Assembly (NCBI GenBank): GCA_020633075.1
Contig: JACKEI010000001.1
Span: 372,001-436,000, forward strand
Source of the DNA: Sandaracinaceae bacterium
GTDB taxonomy: Bacteria > Myxococcota_A > Polyangia > Polyangiales > Houyiibacteriaceae
DNA length: 64,000 nucleotides
Reading direction: 5' to 3'
In this document: positions 55,006-62,692 of the stretch, one piece after another
How the letters are laid out: every line of letters starts with the position of its first letter
How positions within the stretch are numbered: the stretch's first letter is position 1
Notes under the pieces: generated by a model
Seen by the model: the letters and a program-made list of their open reading frames with translations, nothing else
Database searches by the model: none
Told to the model about the DNA's origin: nothing
Program-made: the position numbers and the translations under genes

Positions 55006-57096
55006 ATGCGCAACCGCTGGTTCCACGCCCCACAGCTCCACACGCCCGCTCACGGCGACGAGAAGAAGGTCTCGTGGCTGGAGCTGTTCTACGACCTGAT
55101 CTTCGTCGCGGCCATCATCCAGCTCGGCAACGTGCTGGCCGAGCGCGTCGGGGCGGGGGGCTTCGCGCTCTTCGTCGCGCTCTTCATCCCGCTCTGGGTG
55201 GCGTGGTGCGGCTTCACCTTCTTCATGAACCGCTTCGAGCTGGACGACTTCGCGCACCGCGTGACGGCGTTCGGGGCCATGTTCGCGGTGGGAGGCATGG
55301 CCATCTACGCGCCGCGCGTGGCCCAGGGAGACTTCCACGGCTTCGCCCTCTCGTACGCCGCCGCGCAGGCCATGGTCGCGCTCATGCACCTGCGCACCTA
55401 CAAGCAGGAGCCCACCTCCCGCGACTACAGCCGCTACTGGGGCGGTGTGTTCGCGGCGGGCGCGCTGTTGTGGTGCGTCTCCCTGTGGGTGCCCGCGCCC
55501 TACGCCTACGGGCTCTGGGGCCTGGGCGTGCTCACCATCCTGTCGGCGCCCATGAGCCGCGCCTCGCGCGCGCTGCAGGAGCGCTTCCCCATCGACAACG
55601 AGCACCTGTCCGAGCGCTTCGGGCTGCTCACCATCATCGTGCTGGGCGAGTCCTTCGTGAAGGTGCTCTCGGACCTGGCCGGAGACGGAGCCACCCTGGA
55701 GCAGCTCGCGCAGGCCAGCGCGGTGCTGCTCATCACCTGCTGTGTGTGGTGGATCTACTTCGACGACATCGGCGGCTCGCGCATCCGTGAGGCCCCGGGC
55801 GCCTGGCTGCTGTGGTTCCTGGGGCACCTGCCCGTCACGCTGGGCATCACGGCGGTGGGTGTGGCGCTCAAGAAGGCGGTGCACTTCGAGCTGTACGCGC
55901 CCCCCAACCCCAAGTACGCGTGGCTGCTGGCCGGCTCGCTCGCGCTGACCCTCTTCTCGGTGGCCGTGGTGGACTCGGTCACGGAGCGCCGGCAGTCGGA
56001 GCTGAGCGACCGCTGGCGCGTGAACGCGCGTGTGGCCTCCGGCGTGCTGATCCTGGCGCTGGCCCCCGCCGCGGCGAGCATGAGCGCGTGGGTGTTCCTG
56101 GCGGCGCTGGGCGCGGTGTGCGTGGCGCAGGTGCTCTTCGACATGGCCGCCTCTCCCCTGCAGGAGACGCGCGCCACGCACGCGACCCCCACCATCGCGG
56201 ACGAGGTGCGCGCGCGGGTCACGCAGGGCCTGGCGCCGGCCCCCATCGCGGGCAGCGCCGACGCGCCGGTGCGTAAGGGCGCCCCGTCCGAGCTGCGCAA
56301 CGACCTCTACGTGTTCCTGGTGGACGGCTCGTGGACGCGCCTGTTCGCGACCTTCACCTTCGTGTACTTGGTGGCCAACGTGTTCTTCGCGGCGCTGTAC
56401 CTCTTCGTGCCCGCGGCGTTGCACGGCCCCGAGGAGGTCACGTTCGCGCACAGCTTCTTCTTCAGCGTGCAGACCATGACCACGATCGGCTACGGCGCGT
56501 GGACCCCCGCCACCCCCTACGCCGACTGGGTGGTGACGCTCGAGGCGGCGGTGGGCGTGCTGGGCACCGCGCTGGCCACGGGGCTGGTGTTTGCCAAGGT
56601 CTCCCGCCCGCAGGCGAGCGCCCTCTTCAGCAACACGCTCACGGTGCACGAGCGTGACGGCGTGCCCACCCTGCACCTGCGCGTGGGCAACGCGCGCGGC
56701 AACGACGTGGTGGACGCGAACATGAGCGTCACGCTGGTGCGCGACCACGTCACGGCCGAGGGGGACCACATGCGGCGCCTCACGGACCTCCAGCTGGTGC
56801 GCGCCAGCACGCCCCTCTTTCGCCTCACGTGGACGGTCATGCACGTCATCGACGAGACCAGCCCGCTCCATGGCCTGGACCTCGAGCGCGAGGCCGACGG
56901 GCTGCTCTTCATCGCGGTCATGCGCGGACACGACGGCACCTACGCGCAGACCACGCACTCGCGTCACCTCTACCGGGGCGCGGACGTGCGCGTGGGCCAG
57001 CGCTTTGCAGACGTGGTGTCACGCCTGCCGGACGGCCGCATGATGATCGACTACGACCGCTTCCACGACCTCGAGCCCTTCCCCGGCGCGTCCTGA
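55006..57096 (+). CDS. LtrA-KirBac fusion membrane protein
   Basis: A 696-residue membrane protein in two parts. Residues 1-400 match the low-temperature-requirement A (LtrA) family: WLELFYDLIFVAAIIQLG, DNEHLSERFGLLTIIVLGESFVK and about ten spans. After a linker (400-427), residues 428-696 read as an inward-rectifier K+ channel: slide helix and M1 (VFLVDGSWTRLFATFTFVYL), pore filter TIGYG (493-497), M2 (EAAVGVLGTALATGLVFAKVSRP) and the immunoglobulin-like cytoplasmic domain (ALFSNTLTVHERDGVPTLHLRVGN ... FRLTWTVMHVIDETSPL). M2-end FAKVSRP matches KirBac. The frame is continuous, so this is not a frameshift artefact. Confidence 0.85.
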   Translation: MRNRWFHAPQLHTPAHGDEKKVSWLELFYDLIFVAAIIQLGNVLAERVGAGGFALFVALFIPLWVAWCGFTFFMNRFELDDFAHRVTAFGAMFAVGGMAIYAPRVAQGDFHGFALSYAAAQAMVALMHLRTYKQEPTSRDYSRYWGGVFAAGALLWCVSLWVPAPYAYGLWGLGVLTILSAPMSRASRALQERFPIDNEHLSERFGLLTIIVLGESFVKVLSDLAGDGATLEQLAQASAVLLITCCVWWIYFDDIGGSRIREAPGAWLLWFLGHLPVTLGITAVGVALKKAVHFELYAPPNPKYAWLLAGSLALTLFSVAVVDSVTERRQSELSDRWRVNARVASGVLILALAPAAASMSAWVFLAALGAVCVAQVLFDMAASPLQETRATHATPTIADEVRARVTQGLAPAPIAGSADAPVRKGAPSELRNDLYVFLVDGSWTRLFATFTFVYLVANVFFAALYLFVPAALHGPEEVTFAHSFFFSVQTMTTIGYGAWTPATPYADWVVTLEAAVGVLGTALATGLVFAKVSRPQASALFSNTLTVHERDGVPTLHLRVGNARGNDVVDANMSVTLVRDHVTAEGDHMRRLTDLQLVRASTPLFRLTWTVMHVIDETSPLHGLDLEREADGLLFIAVMRGHDGTYAQTTHSRHLYRGADVRVGQRFADVVSRLPDGRMMIDYDRFHDLEPFPGAS

Positions 57097-57130
57097 GCGG
57101 GCGCCACCGCGTGTGCGCCCACTGTTGGCG

Positions 57131-58051
57131 TCAGAGCCCGGCGACGATCTGCTCCGTGACCTCGTACAGACGCTCGGCCATGGCCTCGTTGCGGGCGTGC
57201 CGCGAGGGCTTCTGGATGTTGCAGTCCGCGAAGAACTCACCGCTCACGCTCTCGAGGGAGGGGTGCGTGGCCACGTAGCACTGAGTCGCGGAGCCTTCGT
57301 GCACGTTCTTGAGCGCGATGGCCGCCAGGATGGGGAAGCCCACGCGCTCCACCAGGCTCATGTGCCGCGCGAGGTTGGTGGCGATGACACCGGGGTGCAC
57401 CGCGTTGGCCGTCTTGCCCGTGCCGGCCAGGCGCTTGGCGAGTGACTTCGCGAACAGCAGGTTGGCGAGCTTGGACTGCCCGTACGCGGACCACGCGCTG
57501 TAGCTCTTGGCCAGCGTGATGTCGTCGAAGTCGATGCCCACGGCGGGCGCTCGGTGGTGCGCGGAGCTGGAGAGCATCACCACGCGCCCCTTCGGGGCCA
57601 GCGCGTCCAGCAGCCCCGTGACCAGGATGAAGTGCCCGATGTGGTTGGTCAGGAACTGCAGCTCCTGCCCGTGCAGCACCTCGCGCTTGGGCAGCGCCAT
57701 GATGCCGGCGTTGCACAGCAGCACGTCCACCGGGATACCCAGGCTCTGCACCTCGGCCACGCAGGCGCGCACGGAGGCCGGCTCCGAGAGCTCGCAGGCC
57801 AGGGGCACGGCGTCGTTGCCCAGCGCGCGACAGGCCTCGGCCGCCTTGTCCTTGGTGCGGGCCGCGCCCAGCACCCGCGCGCCGCGCATGGCCAGCACGC
57901 GGGCGGACTCCGCGCCCAGGCCGGAGTTCACGCCGGTGATGAGAATGGTCTTCCCATGCAGGTCCAGCCCGGCGGTGACCTCTTCAGCGGTGGACGCGTA
58001 CCCGAAGCCGCTCGCGCCGCTCCGACCCTTGATCATGGACACGATGGACAT
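57131..58051 (-). CDS. Short-chain dehydrogenase/reductase
   Basis: A 306-residue SDR oxidoreductase of the WW-domain-oxidoreductase/retinol-dehydrogenase style. NAD(P) site: TGVNSGLGAE. Then LLCNAGIM (NAG motif), catalytic Ser in VMLSSSAHH and Tyr/Lys in YGQSKLANLL. C-terminal VHPGVIATNLAR is also typical. The substrate is probably a lipophilic alcohol or ketone but is not decidable here. ATG 58051 is preferred over the upstream in-frame start at 58093. It converges with the LtrA-KirBac gene. Confidence 0.92.
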   Translation of the reverse strand: MSIVSMIKGRSGASGFGYASTAEEVTAGLDLHGKTILITGVNSGLGAESARVLAMRGARVLGAARTKDKAAEACRALGNDAVPLACELSEPASVRACVAEVQSLGIPVDVLLCNAGIMALPKREVLHGQELQFLTNHIGHFILVTGLLDALAPKGRVVMLSSSAHHRAPAVGIDFDDITLAKSYSAWSAYGQSKLANLLFAKSLAKRLAGTGKTANAVHPGVIATNLARHMSLVERVGFPILAAIALKNVHEGSATQCYVATHPSLESVSGEFFADCNIQKPSRHARNEAMAERLYEVTEQIVAGL

Positions 58052-58135
58052 GCGCCCCAGGGTGCGCCGACGTGCAGACCCTCGCAAGCTCACCGTGGGA
58101 GCGACCGCGCCGTGCGCCTCAATCCCGCGCGTGGC

Positions 58136-58720
58136 TCAGTCGCGGCCGTGGCGGCCCTCTGCCTGATGGTCGCGCCACGCGAGTGCGCGCCAGCCATCGG
58201 GCGTGCGACGCACCGCGATGGTGAAGAGGGGCGGGGCCTCGTGTCCCTCGGCCACGGTGCCGGCGCAGCTTCCCTCCACCTCCGTGCTGGCCTGCAGCTC
58301 CGCGATGATGGCGTCGATGCGCGCTGCCTCTTCGTCTGTGTCGTCGACCATGGGCGGGGGAATCGCGACCGTCGTGTACCCCGGCCCCTCGTCGAGGATG
58401 AGCGTGCAGCCCGGCGGGATGGCCCGCAGCGTGTCGCCAAGGTCGGCTCCGGACGGGAGGCGGTGCGCGAACGCGGCGTCCACGCGCGTCAAGAGCTCCT
58501 GGTCGCGGCGTTCGTCCGCCAAGGCGCGCAGCCCCAAGACGAACGCGCTGGCCGTGATGCCCTCGTCCCGCGTGGAGAGCGCATCCTCGCCGCCCGCCTC
58601 GGTTCCGACGGCGTCGCTCACGTCGCCCGTGGAGCTCGTGGAGCCACAGCCACCTAGCCACCCGAGGGCCAGCGCGGCGACTGCGCAGGCGACCGAAGTC
58701 CTGGGGAGAACGAGCCTCAC
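58136..58720 (-). CDS. Predicted lipoprotein, unknown
   Basis: A 194-residue predicted lipoprotein (lipobox WLGGC, Cys25). The mature protein is alpha/beta with a single later Cys pair (IPPGCTLI ... EGSCAGTV) and a Pro-rich loop (TTVAIPPPMVDDTDEE). No domain is recognised. The GTG start is 1 nt after the DUF4404 gene's stop, so the two form an operon. It ends near the SDR gene on the same strand. Confidence 0.62.
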   Translation of the reverse strand: MRLVLPRTSVACAVAALALGWLGGCGSTSSTGDVSDAVGTEAGGEDALSTRDEGITASAFVLGLRALADERRDQELLTRVDAAFAHRLPSGADLGDTLRAIPPGCTLILDEGPGYTTVAIPPPMVDDTDEEAARIDAIIAELQASTEVEGSCAGTVAEGHEAPPLFTIAVRRTPDGWRALAWRDHQAEGRHGRD

Positions 58721-58721
58721 C

Positions 58722-58994
58722 TCAGATGCCGGCCGCGCCCAGCGCCTCGGCCACGCGGGCGACGGCGCTCATCAGGTCGGGGTGGTCGCCCTCGAAGCGG
58801 TCCACCGCCGCGCGGAAGCGGTCCCCCAGCGAGTCGTCGCTGTCTTCCACGGCCTCGGCGCCCTGGTCGAGCGCCTCGGCGATCTCCATGAGCGTGTCGG
58901 CCAGCAGCTTGCGCGACTCGTCGTCCAGGGTCTCGGCGGAGCCCAGCTCGGTGTGCAGGGCGGCGAGGGCTTCTCGGAGGGTGTCTTTGGGCAT
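58722..58994 (-). CDS. DUF4404 family protein
   Basis: A 90-residue acidic helical protein of the DUF4404 family: LREALAALHTELGSAETLDDESRKLLADTLMEIAEAL and a C-terminal FRAAVDRFEGDHPDLMSAVARVAEAL. The function of this family is unknown. GAGG lies 9 nt before the ATG at 58994. The next gene (lipoprotein) follows with a 1-nt gap. It is divergent from the lipoprotein at 59058 with only 63 bp between starts. Confidence 0.78.
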   Translation of the reverse strand: MPKDTLREALAALHTELGSAETLDDESRKLLADTLMEIAEALDQGAEAVEDSDDSLGDRFRAAVDRFEGDHPDLMSAVARVAEALGAAGI

Positions 58995-59022
58995 CTTGGG
59001 GGTCCTCGGGCTCGGGTCGGCG

Positions 59023-59051
59023 TTGACGCGGGAGAGTCCTTGTCGCACCGT
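59023..59051 (+). promoter_or_regulatory. Promoter of a lipoprotein gene (leaderless type)
   Basis: TTGACG (59023-59028), a 17-nt spacer and CACCGT (59046-59051) precede the ATG at 59058 by 6 nt. The geometry matches the other leaderless-type promoters in the window; the first -10 base is C in place of T. Confidence 0.5.
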
Positions 59052-59057
59052 GACACG

Positions 59058-59798
59058 ATGCGCGCACGCGATGTTGTCTTGGGTCTCTTCAGTGTAGCGC
59101 TCATGTCGTGCGGTGGAAGCGGCCCGTGCGCCAGCGACGGCGCGCTCGCGGCCTGCTCCAGCCCCATGCAGGCCCCCGAGCACTACGTGGACCAGGCGCT
59201 GCGCTACTTCGACAGCTACGACGCGAGCGCAGACCCCACCAGCCGCCCCACCTACGCCGAGGGCGTCATCCGCTGGGAGTGGCCACCCTGGTTGATCCTC
59301 ACCGGCTACGGGCGTGACCTGATCGTGTCGGTGGACAGCCTGGTCTTGGCGGCCACCCCGTCCACCATCCCCACGCGGGACTGCCGCGCGTTCACGGAGC
59401 AGCCCTTCGCGCGCTGCCGCGTGTCCTTCCAGTACGACGGCGGGCCCTGCGCCATCTACGAGGAGTTCACGTTCAACGACCTGGGGGAGATCACCTTCGT
59501 GGAGGCCTGGTCCGACCTCCCCGAGTACCTGCCCATGGACGACCCGGCGGCCGACCCATGGGGCGAGGGGCCCGGCGTGCGGCGCCTGTCCACACGCGTG
59601 CCCGGCCTGGGCACGCCGCTGGGCGTGGTGGACCCCCTCTCCGAGGCCATGCAGGCGGCCGCCGCCGAAGACGCCGACGTGGCGGAGCTGGCGTCGCGCA
59701 TGCAGACCTTCTGGACCAGCTGGCTGCGCGAGTTCAACGCCATCGGCGCCAACGGCGAGGCGGCCATCTACGGCCCGGGCTGCGGCTGGGCCCCCTGA
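59058..59798 (+). CDS. Predicted lipoprotein, unknown
   Basis: A 246-residue predicted lipoprotein (FSVALMSC, Cys18). The mature part contains a conserved-looking block YVDQALRYFDSYD ... YAEGVIRWEWPPWLILTGYG and later two Cys in CRAFTEQPFARCRVSF, which may form a disulfide. The second half is acidic. I do not recognise a family. It has its own promoter and no operon partner. Confidence 0.65.
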   Translation: MRARDVVLGLFSVALMSCGGSGPCASDGALAACSSPMQAPEHYVDQALRYFDSYDASADPTSRPTYAEGVIRWEWPPWLILTGYGRDLIVSVDSLVLAATPSTIPTRDCRAFTEQPFARCRVSFQYDGGPCAIYEEFTFNDLGEITFVEAWSDLPEYLPMDDPAADPWGEGPGVRRLSTRVPGLGTPLGVVDPLSEAMQAAAAEDADVAELASRMQTFWTSWLREFNAIGANGEAAIYGPGCGWAP

Positions 59799-59811
59799 GC
59801 CTGAGCGGCCT

Positions 59812-60378
59812 TCAGCTCGCGCGACCGCGCAGCGTGTACCAGGCCGAGAAGGGCGCGTGCACTTCGCCCGTCTGCGGGTCCGTCAGCCACTGCATCTTGA
59901 GCTTCACAGGGACCGGGATGACGCCCGGCGCGCGGTAGGTGCCGAACACCACGTCCCAGAGGGGCGAGGTCACGCCGTGGTTCGCGGAGGGGTCCACGAA
60001 GTGGTGGTAGAAGTGGTGCCGCCGCGCCCAGCGCCCGTAGGGCCCGATGCCCGCGTGCGTGTGCTCACGCCGGTGCAGGACCTCGTAGTAGAGGTAGAAC
60101 GCCACCAGGCCACCCGCGTACGTGCCGCCAAGCAGCGGCCCCGCCACCCACACGCTGGGTGGAAGCACCAGCAGCAGGGCTCCCAGCGCAGCCAGGAGCT
60201 TCTTGTGCGTAGGCGCAAAGTAGTCCCCTTGGCTGTGGTGACGCGTGTGCTCCTGCCCAAAGGGGTTGCCGCGCAGGCGGCGGTCGTGGCCCAGCCAGCG
60301 GTGGATGCAGTACTCGAGGAAGGACCAGGTGAGCGCGCCAAGCAGCAGCGCGAGGGGCACGGCGAAGAGCGGATTCAT
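59812..60378 (-). CDS. Fatty-acid hydroxylase/sterol desaturase family
   Basis: A 188-residue di-iron membrane enzyme of the fatty-acid-hydroxylase superfamily. The His clusters HRWLGH, HTRHH, HRREH/HAGI and HHFYHH are all present and could bind two irons. About four hydrophobic spans surround them. It probably hydroxylates or desaturates a lipid. The ATG overlaps the TetR gene stop by 4 bp (60375-60378), so it is under TetR control in one operon. Confidence 0.88.
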   Translation of the reverse strand: MNPLFAVPLALLLGALTWSFLEYCIHRWLGHDRRLRGNPFGQEHTRHHSQGDYFAPTHKKLLAALGALLLVLPPSVWVAGPLLGGTYAGGLVAFYLYYEVLHRREHTHAGIGPYGRWARRHHFYHHFVDPSANHGVTSPLWDVVFGTYRAPGVIPVPVKLKMQWLTDPQTGEVHAPFSAWYTLRGRAS

Positions 60379-61091
60379 GAGACGACCTGAGGGTGGAGGG
60401 TGAGCAGAGCCTGGCCTTCGTCGAGCGCCAGGGAGACGGCGTCTGGGCTGGCGCCCAGGCCCGTGAGCAGCGTCTGCAGCAGGGCGCGCACCAGCGTGTC
60501 CGTTGGCACCGGCAACAGCGCCAGGCGCTCTTGCTTGCCCAGCTGAAGGGCGCCGTGCAGGGATGTGAAGAGCATGAGCGCGCGCGTCTCGGTGGGGCCC
60601 TTGGACAGCTCCCCGTGCGCCACCGCCTGCTCCAGCTGCCGCGCCAGCGGCATCAGCGTGCGGTGCATGGTCATGACGATGACGGCGCGGTCCTGCTCCT
60701 CCGGGAGCAGCACCCGAGGGTCTGCCAACATGGACGAGAAGAGCCCGAAGGCGTGAGACTGCTGCGCCGCGAAGCGCCGGTAGGCGAGCATGAGCGCCAC
60801 CACGCGTGACAGCGCGCTGCGCTCGCCCGGGGCGTCCTCCAGCGCCGAGAGCTCGTCCGCCAGCTGCGTCAGCAGCCGCGTGAGCACGGCCACCAGCAAG
60901 GCCGACTTGGACGCGAAGTAGCGGTAGAGCGCGCCCGGCGTGTAGTCCGCCGCGTCCGCCACGTCCTTCATGTTCAGGGCGTCGTAGCCCTGCTCCAGCA
61001 CCATGCGCGTGGCGGCCTCGAGGATGCGCTCCTCGCTCACTTGGCGACGGCGGGACTTGGGCTGGGCGTCTAGAGCGATTTCGTGAACCAC
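60375..61091 (-). CDS. TetR-family repressor
   Basis: A 238-residue TetR regulator. The DNA-binding domain (residues 15-65) reads SEERILEAATRMVLEQGYDALNMKDVADAADYTPGALYRYFASKSALL, the standard helix-turn-helix. The rest is a helical ligand-binding domain. It likely senses a fatty acyl compound and controls the downstream hydroxylase gene, which it overlaps. GTG 61091 follows TACAAA by 6 nt. A long inverted repeat flanks its promoter. Confidence 0.9.
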   Translation of the reverse strand: MVHEIALDAQPKSRRRQVSEERILEAATRMVLEQGYDALNMKDVADAADYTPGALYRYFASKSALLVAVLTRLLTQLADELSALEDAPGERSALSRVVALMLAYRRFAAQQSHAFGLFSSMLADPRVLLPEEQDRAVIVMTMHRTLMPLARQLEQAVAHGELSKGPTETRALMLFTSLHGALQLGKQERLALLPVPTDTLVRALLQTLLTGLGASPDAVSLALDEGQALLTLHPQVVS

Positions 61092-61126
61092 GTTCTTTTT
61101 GTAAACGCAATTCACGAAGACGTCAA
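61080..61126 (-). promoter_or_regulatory. TetR operon promoter and operator
   Basis: Reading on the minus strand: TTGACG (61126-61121), a 17-nt spacer, TACAAA (61103-61098), then 6 nt and the GTG start at 61091. TTCGTGAA (61080-61087) and TTCACGAA (61111-61118) form perfect 8-bp arms around a 23-nt centre containing the -10 box. This is the expected place for autorepression. Confidence 0.6.
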
Positions 61127-61173
61127 GATGGAGAGTGCAGCGACGTGAGCAGCCGTCGGCGGGGGCCGGGTCG

Positions 61174-62592
61174 TCAGCCCGGGGGGATCGGGTTCTGCTC
61201 GAAGCAGTAGAGGCGCAGCGCGTACTGGCAGTAGAGCGCGCCGTCCGACGTCCAGTTGGCGACGTTGCCGCCGTTGGTGCCGTTGGTGCCGGTGGTGGGG
61301 GAGGTCCCAATCGTCCAGTTGCCGCAGTTGAGCGCGGTGGCGCTCCCGTTGGCTGCGGTGCCCGTCCAGGCGCTGTCTCCGGTGATGCCCACTCCTTGGC
61401 TGGCGTTGCGCACCTGGCCGTACTCCGTGATCCCCAGCGTTCGGTCGAGGGAGCCGTCCGTCAGGTCCGCCCAGTTGTCGGCGACGATCTCGGCGACGCC
61501 GTTGTAGAGCCGGTAGTACGGCCCGTTGAAGTGCTCGAGGCGCATCGCAGCGCTGGTGTTCGAGTCGCTGATCCACGCGCGGAAGGTGCCCGGCACGTTG
61601 GCCGCCTGCGCGCGCGCCTGGCAGATGGCGTCCGCCTGCGCGAGCCCGCCGAAGTCGGCGCGGTGCAGCGTGGACGTCACGAACACCCGGCGGGCGGGGA
61701 CGCACATGCCTGCCATGCAGGCCGCGCCCGTCGCGCACTCGCTGGTGCTGGTGCACGACGCGCGGCACATGGGCGCCGTGGTGGAGCAGCGGTACGGAGC
61801 GCAGGTGCTGATGGCGCCGCCCATGAACGAGTCGGTGCACGCGGCGGACGTGCCGCTGCAGTAGTCGTCGGTGTCGCAGGCGTTGACGGCGCTGCGGCAC
61901 AGGGTCTGGAACGACATGAAGGCGTCGGTGGGACAGGCCTTGTTCTGACCGTCGCACAGGTCGTCTACGTCGCAGGGGCCGGCAGCTGGGCGGCAGACCG
62001 TGTCATCCGCCTGGACGTCGTCGCTCGGGCAGTCGGGCGAGTCGCCCAGGCAGGACTCCGCGACGTCGCAGACGCCCGTCGCGGCCCGACACTCGGTCCC
62101 CGCGCTGACGAAGCCGTCTGCCGGGCACGCGGCGCTGCTGCCGTCGCACAGCTCGGCCACGTCGCAGGCGCCGTTCGCGTCTCGGCAGGTCTGACCCGCC
62201 GCCACGGGCGCGCAGGCGCCGGCACCGTCGCAGAAGCCGGTGCCGCACTCGTCCGTGCCGCACTCGTCCTCGGGGTCTTGGTTCGCCAGGATGGGCGCGC
62301 AGGTGCCGGCCGCTTCGCCCGTCTGGCTCAGAACGCAGGCCTCGCACGTTCCGTCGCACGCGCTGTCGCAGCACACGCCGTCCACGCACTGCCCGCTGGC
62401 GCAGGTGCCGCCCACGCTGCAGATGGTCCCCAGCGGATGAAGGCCGCCTCCCGCGTCGGGGTTGACCCCACCGTCGCCGACGCCCGTGTCGGTGCCTGCG
62501 TCGGCAGGGGAGGGGTCGTCCCCGCAGCCCAGCGCGGCCAGAGAGAGAGTCAGGCAGAGCGCCGCGGCGCTCGAGATGGATCGAGAAGACAT
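61174..62592 (-). CDS. Cys-rich DUF1554 lipoprotein
   Basis: A 472-residue predicted lipoprotein (LAALGC, Cys23). Residues 60-285 contain a disintegrin-like run of Cys-rich repeats (CDVAELCDGSSAACPADGFV and four near-copies). The C-terminal ~160 residues (RVFVTSTLHRADFGGLAQADAICQ ... FRAWISDSN ... ALYCQYALRLYCFEQ) match DUF1554, a C-type-lectin-like domain known from leptospiral lipoproteins. A surface-binding role is likely. GAGG before the ATG at 62592 supports the start. Confidence 0.85.
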   Translation of the reverse strand: MSSRSISSAAALCLTLSLAALGCGDDPSPADAGTDTGVGDGGVNPDAGGGLHPLGTICSVGGTCASGQCVDGVCCDSACDGTCEACVLSQTGEAAGTCAPILANQDPEDECGTDECGTGFCDGAGACAPVAAGQTCRDANGACDVAELCDGSSAACPADGFVSAGTECRAATGVCDVAESCLGDSPDCPSDDVQADDTVCRPAAGPCDVDDLCDGQNKACPTDAFMSFQTLCRSAVNACDTDDYCSGTSAACTDSFMGGAISTCAPYRCSTTAPMCRASCTSTSECATGAACMAGMCVPARRVFVTSTLHRADFGGLAQADAICQARAQAANVPGTFRAWISDSNTSAAMRLEHFNGPYYRLYNGVAEIVADNWADLTDGSLDRTLGITEYGQVRNASQGVGITGDSAWTGTAANGSATALNCGNWTIGTSPTTGTNGTNGGNVANWTSDGALYCQYALRLYCFEQNPIPPG

Positions 62593-62692
62593 GCAGAACC
62601 TCGTCGTGAAGTGAGCGCGAGGTCGCGCCCCGCTGTCACGGCAGTGGCTCTCGGTCCCCTTTCGATCACGACAAAGCGCTGCGAGGGGGCGG

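Noticed and set aside
54958..56967. A 669-codon minus-strand frame opposite the LtrA-KirBac gene
   Set aside because: Same shadow composition; no signal, motif or promoter.
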